Shown: positions 57,817-64,000 of the stretch, piece after piece
Layout of the letters: every line of letters begins with the position of its first letter
Numbering within the stretch: position 1 is the first letter of the stretch
NCBI GenBank assembly: GCA_032622095.1
Contig: CP136064.1
Span: 37,434,426 to 37,498,425, forward strand
DNA length: 64,000 bases
Direction: 5' to 3'
Source: Siphonodentalium dalli
Taxonomy: Eukaryota; Mollusca; Scaphopoda; Gadilida; Siphonodentaliidae
Position numbers and translations under genes: made by a program
Notes under the pieces: generated by a model
Databases searched by the model: none
What the model saw: the letters and a program-made list of their open reading frames with translations, nothing else
Told to the model about the DNA's origin: nothing

Positions 57817-60800
57817 CTGAAAAGAGAATAAAATTATTATTATTTGTATTCGCATATTATTTTGATTCACAACAAATAGTACAGAAATTTTTCATTTTTT
57901 GCACACTCAGCATGCTAAAAGCTAACATTAAACTCAGATTGAAACCATCTTCAAATTAGTGCAATTTCCCACTTTGACTAAAGTGATACGATATCGAATA
58001 TTAGTTCAATTGACAATACACTGTCATTCTTATATATCAATTAAATGTAATAACTCTCAACAGCGAAATCATTTGCTTTAGATATCGCTGATCCTAAATT
58101 AAAATGTAAAAATTTACAATTGAGCAGATGTTTTTTATGGAGTGGTGCGGTAAATTTCTGGGATGTCAGTACAATGCTAAATTCCTCCAGTTGAGTACTA
58201 GCCTAGCGGTTTCACTCACCGAACAAGTCCATAATATGTCTTTAAATTATTGGCATATAACCAGATCTAAGGTCAATTTTAGTTTATACAGTAAGTTAGA
58301 AACACCAGGTATTTAGGAGACAATCAGTTTGTGTGTTATACTTAATATCTTATTCATATTATTCTATCATACTGATATTATTCATTTAATTGGAGAAGAT
58401 AATGCAATTATCTGGAAACAACAAGACAATAGCTTCTTATTTTAGGACATAACATGTATAATCATGCACAAATATGAACACTGCTATTATTCACAAAAAA
58501 GTAACTCACTTGTTTCTTCAACAGCTTCATTAGCTGCCTCTGATGGCTCATTTTCTGGTATTTCCTGGCTCAGCCGGTCGTAGATCAAAATATGAGATTC
58601 TTCTATAAATGAGAAAAATAAATTCAGTTGTCATTGAAAAATAATTCCCATTTACTATTATATTATTATCAAATTTGCATTTTAGTAGCTATCTTCTAAA
58701 TTCTAAATAATTATGTTTTCAAAAATGAACAATTGTGTTTATTTAAAAATCTAAAACTTGACAATCCGATAAAACTCCTCTCAATTACTATTTCAATGGC
58801 TTCTGGGGTCAAAAATATTTGATTCGAGTCGAGGAAGCCACCCATCAAAGCTCAGATTTATTAGATATCGATTTTAGAAATCTATTATTTTACATTATCG
58901 GGAATACTTTCTGTCCCAGAAGTTTGCCGAAAAAGCCGACCGACATACTCTTGATACTAAATTCCATTGAACAAAATGTTGCTATACAACACATTTTGGG
59001 CGATTATCAGTCTATGTAAACATACACTCAGATTCATACTGATACTGAGTCTATTGCATTCCCATCAACTTTTCATTTCTGAACGGTTGTGGGCTTCCCC
59101 CAAATTACGTCACACGGCACTAAATATAAATCTGAAATTAGTTGTGATTGACAGGCGTACACATGGTCACGTGCCAGTGCCGTCATGGCCGCTTCAACCC
59201 TGTGAAGCCGATTCTAAGAATCGGAATTAATAGTTGCAGGGTTTGTGACTTTTCGTTCGGCGGTTGTTTTACTGACAATAAAGGGAAACAGCTAACTTCC
59301 GGGATCCAAAATAATATGTACAATAACTAAGACAGATCTTCTTGAAATTATAAAAAAATGTCAATTTATGTGGATCTCTTGGACTCAGAACGAATTATTT
59401 TTTAGATTGGCCAGGCGATTTGTCGACCATGTTGTCAAAAAATAACACAAATCAACGGCCACGAATAAAAAATACATGAATGTCGGGACTATTTGCTAAA
59501 ACAACTCCAGAACTAAAAAAAAGTTAAATGACATAACAAAACGATCTATCAGTTCCCCAGTACCGGCAGTAGTACCACCGCAGCCAAAACGAGCGAAGAG
59601 CAACACAATTCTACCACCAACCCCACCGAAACCATCCCGACCTTACACAGCCGTATTATTAGCTCCAACGATTGGCCAGTTGTACCCTAATTACAGTTGC
59701 CTGCAATCCAAATTCCGGTGATTCTTGATTTTAAACTTTCGACCGCTCGTCAACAATCTACTTTATTTGTCTTTTTGTGAATTTCTCTTCCGGTATAACA
59801 TGACGTCATGGATACTATTTTAACAACATTTAGCCACACCTTCGGAATTTCCACACCGAAAGCACGTGACATGTTACTAGTTTTTTATTGGGGCACACAT
59901 TTCTTGGAGCTAAGTTTTGATTGGCGGTAATTACAAGGAATCCCGGGTTTGGGAAATGAAAACTGAACGAAAGGTCGTCAGACCCACTATTGTTTATATG
60001 TGGGTATGTAGTTTACTCCAGACTGGGCAATTATATACGATAGTTCAGTCGTTAGCATTATTTGTGGATAATTAATCGATTCTGATAACTAAAGTGACCT
60101 TTGATAAAATTTTGTTGTTGTTGGAATCTGTTGAGATGGGGACCTTTTGATCGGATTGAGTACCTTTAACTGATAAGATATAAAAATGTCAAGACTATGC
60201 TAATAGAATGAAAAATGCTTGTGGTGAAATTATTACCTGATGACTGAGAGCTGTCAGTAGAGTTTTCATGATCTGCAATAGTTACTTGGGCTGTAAATAA
60301 AAAAATTACATGGAAATTACATTGTCAATGCCGGTCAATATATTTGGAATACTTCAATGAATGTACAGACATATCCATGTTATAATCTAAATAATAATAT
60401 CATCATAAATCATTAATTTTGTGTTTATTCTAAAATATTCAGCTTTTGAAATTAACTAATTTCTCCCAGATAGCCACGAAAATGAAAATTTTGTAAGGTA
60501 ACAAATTATTTTTGTAAGCATTTATATTGTATGCCTTGAATTGTAGGTGTAAAATAAGGTATTGCAGATATTCACATATTTATGGATTTATGGATATTTA
60601 TGGGTATTTGATAAACACCCCCACTTGTTCCATCTCTACTCACCTTGCTCTGGTCTGATCTCTGCTTTTGTTATGCTATTCTGCATTCCTTCTGATGTCG
60701 ATGAATAATCTGAAGAAAAAAAAAGTTTAATATGGGTTCTGTTTATATATGGGTTTCAATACATAAACCACGCTGATACTGAGCTGCCTGTCCATTGAAA

Positions 60801-63798
60801 AGAGCAATATCATATTTATCAATTTTATTTGCATGGAGGATAGTTGAGTCTCAATAAAATGTTACAATTTTTCACCTCAATGAAAATATCTTTTCTTTTT
60901 GCACACTGTAGCCACACATGTAAAATAATCAGGATAGGTCATTAAAGGTCATTCGGAATTAATGATTACTCACTTGGTTGTGTAGCCACAGCACTGAGTG
61001 GGATCAGTAAACATCTCAGATTCTTTTAGGATCCGAACCGAGCTTGGTATCTCTGCGCATTCGCTGCAGTTAACTCTTGTTGTAACTTGGGTTGATCAAT
61101 GCCCATAGTAGCAACCATTGTCGGTATATGGATGGCATATCCACTTTTGTCTTTGGACAGGATCAGTCGGAGACATGGTGCAAGCTGAAAGATAATAAAT
61201 ATAATAACTGTTATAATTGTGCTGTTATGATGTGATGTGCTCACTAAGGCAAAATGTGAATTATTGAGCATAAGAACATCTTCTAAATTAGCATATTTGA
61301 TAAATTGAATAAAATAACTTTGAATTAAATTATTTAGAAAATATCTAAATTTGTGGTTTAAAGTGGTCTATGTATCAATTATGGCAATTTGTAGACATTT
61401 GAAAATGCCTGCGTCAAAGTTAGATGTTAGTGTTGTGTCCTAATGTCACAACATATATAATTCTCTGGCTTGCTTCATTTAAATATAACATCACAAAAGT
61501 CAAGGTCTATGACGATATAAGTGCTATTACCTCTTCTTCAGTTTTGCTCGACAGCAGCTCAGAAATTATTGGGCAGCCTTTCTTCGTTCTGAGCGAATCT
61601 TGATGGTAGGGCAGAAGCACAGTGTGCACATACATTTCCACAGGCTCTATCATGTGCTCTAGGCCAACTGATCTGAGTATCTGGAAAGACAAGAAGCAAT
61701 GGCATAATGATATCCTAGTATGTTGTCACAAAAAATATTTGATTAAGTACAGCACATATTGAATTTAATATCAATTGGAAATGTAAACAACTGACTTGTG
61801 ATCTATTAAATAAATTATTGTATTCAATTGAGATGACATTATACAGGTTTCTCTATCATAAACATAATTAATAGGAATAGATGAAATCTACTTATCAATG
61901 GGCATGTTTTAGTTCAATATATTATTGAATAGAATTTAGTTTTATACCCACTAAATCAGGTGACTAAATCTATATAAATTGTATTTCCATTTCAATAAAG
62001 AATTCAAATTGTGAATTGTATAATTCATTTCACATTCAGTTTTTGAAAGTTGTGTATGTTGATGTAAATGGATGTTATATTTAATATGATTCAAGAGAAA
62101 TAAAGGCAGACATGACGCAAATCACAAAATGAGGATGGTTGACCCTAACATATGGATTAAACTAAGAGACTAACCTGCTGCACACATATAACTGCCATAC
62201 TAAGACCCTCTGCAATCCTGGTGCCAGCTTCTGGTGCTTTTCTCAAGAGATTTCTGGCCAGATCCAGAACCTCGTGTCGCTGTATTCTGCCAACCTGAAA
62301 GTGAATAATCAGACATTGAAGATAGGCTATAGCATACCTTACTTTACAGTAGACAGGCAGTCAGAGAATATACCAGAAAAAATAGTAAAGTCAGAATTGC
62401 TTTCAATATAAAATTTAATTTAATAGTGAATTAATGATTGATGATAAAATAATTATCAGCAGAATATAAGTCTTTGTTAAGATATAAATAACGATCAAGA
62501 TTTGAGGCTATCTAATATGTTCAGAATAGTCTTAAACTAATCAAATTACATACCAAACTGATGAGATATGGGAAAGAAGAGCTTGACTCTCTCGCTGCAT
62601 CAAGCAGATCCTTCCCACTGCCAAGAGTTTGTCTGGGCTTCTGGAATATGATTAGTGTCAATCTGGTGTAGAATCTGGAAGACAACAATAAGTGATAACT
62701 TAGCCACTAGCAAATTCCTGCAGAAAATAACAGAACAAAAAGTAAACATCCCCACCCCCTTCATGCAAGAGAAGTTTATACATCCATATTGGTCCAAAGA
62801 GAATTCATATATGATGTATGATTTTACAAGAAACACTCTCGTGGGAGGCCAACCAATAATAACAGCAGCCGTATTGAATAAATGTAAAAAATCTATTGCG
62901 TTTGGTTTGTAGAATGTATTGCAATCACAAATTTGTGGTTTGATGATGATGATGATAAAGAAACGAAACAAGACTATTTTCATTCACAATATATATCTTG
63001 TGAGAAGTTTGTTTTTGGACAGGGTATGGCACTAGGAGAAAATGCAAGAGCAATGAAAGAAACCGATGAAACCGATTAAAAGCTTATCCCACGGGCAAAA
63101 ATGCTGGATACATTAAATTTACAAGCTATAATATAAATATTCCAATTATAACTGCAATGCACATATTATTTTCATAATTTTTTATCGGAATAACAAGATT
63201 TCACACTCAAAATTTATGCTCATGTAAGCAGTTTGCTATCCTAGAAGGTGGACTGAATCACTGGGCTGTTACAATTATTTAGACATGTCACAAATGGTTC
63301 CAAATGTTTCATATTTTAGGGACATGAAGATAAAGTAGCTGGCAAAATGTATATAAAAGCCATAACAGATAAAGACAGCTGCATAAAAATAATAGGGAGT
63401 CTTATTTTTTAAATGACTTTCAGCTAACAAAAGACAGTAATGATATTCAATAAATGATATTGCCAATGAAACAGAGAAATGCTACATAAAGATGTTTCTT
63501 CCAGTAATATGGAGTCCCTTTAAAATTAAGTAGCTCCTGTTGAGCAATAGTTTTTTAATGTTGATTGCTGAGATGGGTCCACTGAATATGTGGTGCTGAA
63601 TCAGAAATGGAATCTTTAATATGGAGTAAGTACTGCACTATACCTTGATAACAATCTGTTGCTACAACCCGTAATAAGGCCACAGCACAATGCAGTTAGC
63701 GTTTTACCAGTCTCAGGATCACCATACAATACAGGTAGATTGTAGTGCTGCACAAGGTCCATTATCACATCATATATGTAAAACAAAATCAATGACGA
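57632..63798 (-). CDS. Spliced gene with probable P-loop, helical middle and C-terminal PHD finger (partial)
   Basis: Minus-strand exons with clean gt..ag borders: 62640-62554, 62294-62175, 61680-61531, 61184-60974, 60709-60644, 60290-60237, 58602-58510 and 57816-57632. Phases agree throughout (0,0,0 then 1,1,1,1). A further open segment at 63798-63644 carries a Walker-A motif, but its phase does not join directly to 62640, so an exon is probably missing between or its membership is uncertain. The middle is predicted helical. The C-terminus is a C4HC3 PHD-type finger. One exon (61184-60974) holds an in-frame TAA at 61026-61028, so either the product ends there, splicing differs, or this copy is a pseudogene. 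The gene probably continues beyond the right edge. I do not recognise the family. A P-loop with a PHD finger could be a chromatin factor, an innate NTPase or a transposon-derived protein. Confidence 0.7.
58510..60709 (-). CDS. Three short Ser/Glu-rich linker exons
   Basis: Exons 60709-60644 (66 nt: TSEGMQNSITKAEIRPEQ), 60290-60237 (54 nt: VTIADHENSTDSSQSS) and 58602-58510 (93 nt: ESHILIYDRLSQEIPENEPS). All are phase 1 to phase 1 and multiples of three, so any can be skipped without a frame change. Acidic and Ser-rich, likely a flexible linker before the PHD finger. Consistent phase across three symmetrical exons is the main support that they are real. Confidence 0.75.
58603..60236. other. Large intron, with a plus-strand proline-rich open stretch
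   Basis: Intron of the minus-strand gene. Between about 59490 and 59720 the plus strand is open for some 75 codons without an ATG. It has a Pro-rich stretch (SSPVPAVVPPQPKRAK, LPPTPPKPSRPYTAV) and a higher GC content than its surroundings. A perfect CRE palindrome TGACGTCA (59801-59808) and a cacgtg E-box (59866) follow. This may be a small GC-richer inserted segment or a promoter-like island; no protein family is recognised. Confidence 0.3.
60974..62640 (-). CDS. Four helical-repeat-like exons, the last with an in-frame stop
   Basis: Exons 62640-62554 (GSGKDLLDAARESSSSFPYL), 62294-62175 (VLDLARNLLRKAPEAGTRIA), 61680-61531 (EPVEMYVHTVLLPYHQDSLR) and 61184-60974 (LRLILSKDKSGYAIHIPTMV). The first three start and end in phase 0 with lengths 87, 120 and 150. 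Amphipathic helices suggest an alpha-solenoid. In the last exon the same frame hits TAA at 61026, yet the donor at 60973 (caa|gtgagt) gives exactly phase 1, needed by the next exon. The alternative frame after the stop (SEMFTDPTQCCGYTT) also looks coding, which hints at a one-base change or an unseen splice event. Confidence 0.75.
62641..63643. other. Probable intron, nothing further recognised
   Basis: Opposed open frames at 62600-62983 (minus) and 62655-62912 (plus) overlap each other and show no motif. An additional exon of the minus-strand gene may lie here, because phases across this gap do not match, but I could not place it. Confidence 0.4.
63644..63798 (-). CDS. Probable P-loop (Walker A) exon
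   Basis: Minus-strand open segment with DLVQHYNLPVLYGDPETGKT. G-x4-G-K-T (GDPETGKT, codons at about 63700-63723) preceded by hydrophobic VLY is a classic Walker A loop for ATP/GTP binding. It is followed by LTALCCGLITGCSNRLLS. The downstream border tcaag|gtatag is a weak donor. The upstream acceptor (atag at about 63799) has a poor pyrimidine tract, so the left boundary is uncertain. No Walker B is visible within the window. Confidence 0.5.
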
Positions 63799-64000
63799 CT
63801 ATTAGGCTGATTTACTGGTTGACTGCCTCACATGACCCACTTTGTAATCTTGATGTGAGGGTTGACCTCAGATAAGTATTAGTCTAACTAAATATTTCTT
63901 TAACTACCAATGTGAAAATTTAAACATGGGGATAAATTGACCTGCAGAGTTCCTTGAGATACATGTGTTGACCTGAGACTTAAAGGGCCAAATCTGTGCG

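Noticed and set aside
62600-62983. Opposed ORFs upstream of the first helical exon
   Set aside because: The minus frame overlaps exon 62640-62554 in a different phase and the plus frame is its mirror. Neither has motifs and both are probably intronic.

Overview
This window looks like intergenic, repeat-dominated DNA from an animal nuclear genome. The AT-rich composition, spliced exons with gt..ag borders, non-LTR retrotransposons, short TTAA- and TA-flanked inverted-repeat elements and long satellite arrays all fit a metazoan. Frequent taccggta/tacatgta-type words and an invertebrate-type env gene suggest a marine invertebrate, most likely a mollusc or other lophotrochozoan. That placement is an inference from style; no single-copy marker gene was recognised.

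Layout. 1-5.1 kb: minisatellites, a (TA)n tract and a 232-bp tandem duplication. 5.6-6.0 kb: an intact TTAA-flanked MITE, called family 1 here. 7.4-8.7 kb: about 32 copies of a 39-bp repeat that stay open as a His/Asp-rich 13-residue repeat behind a plausible splice acceptor. 10.3-12.2 kb: a retroelement ORF1 with zinc knuckles (minus strand), cut by one of two identical 271-bp repeats. 13-16.6 kb: diverged tandem units carrying a foldback element and a second TTAA MITE family (family 2). 18.6-29.2 kb: a graveyard of minus-strand retroviral-type genes. It holds a broken baculovirus-F-like env, a 1.18-kb TA-flanked element inserted downstream of its membrane anchor, a 5'-truncated LINE with visible target-site duplication, and several unrecognised ORFs. 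29.4-36.2 kb: a LINE endonuclease fragment, foldback elements and microsatellites.

36.65-50.3 kb is a compound satellite block. A 65-bp satellite (about 110 copies) is interrupted by an 87/88-bp satellite (about 27 copies), a foldback element, a duplicated 0.88-kb segment and three copies of the family 1 MITE, all at the same position in the 65-bp monomer. 52.8-55.9 kb holds a decayed plus-strand LINE (ORF1, reverse transcriptase, C-terminal zinc motif). 56.0-57.2 kb is a 130-bp satellite.

57.6-63.8 kb contains the only convincing cellular-type gene. It is on the minus strand with at least eight spliced exons, ends in a C-terminal PHD-type zinc finger, and has a probable Walker-A (P-loop) exon at the window edge. 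It carries an in-frame TAA in one exon, and a family 2 MITE sits exactly at its stop codon. I could not name its family.

The window has no operon-like logic. What links the parts is mobile-element activity and tandem amplification. The leads most worth following are the P-loop/PHD gene, the His-rich repeat exon, the env remnant and the nested satellite block.
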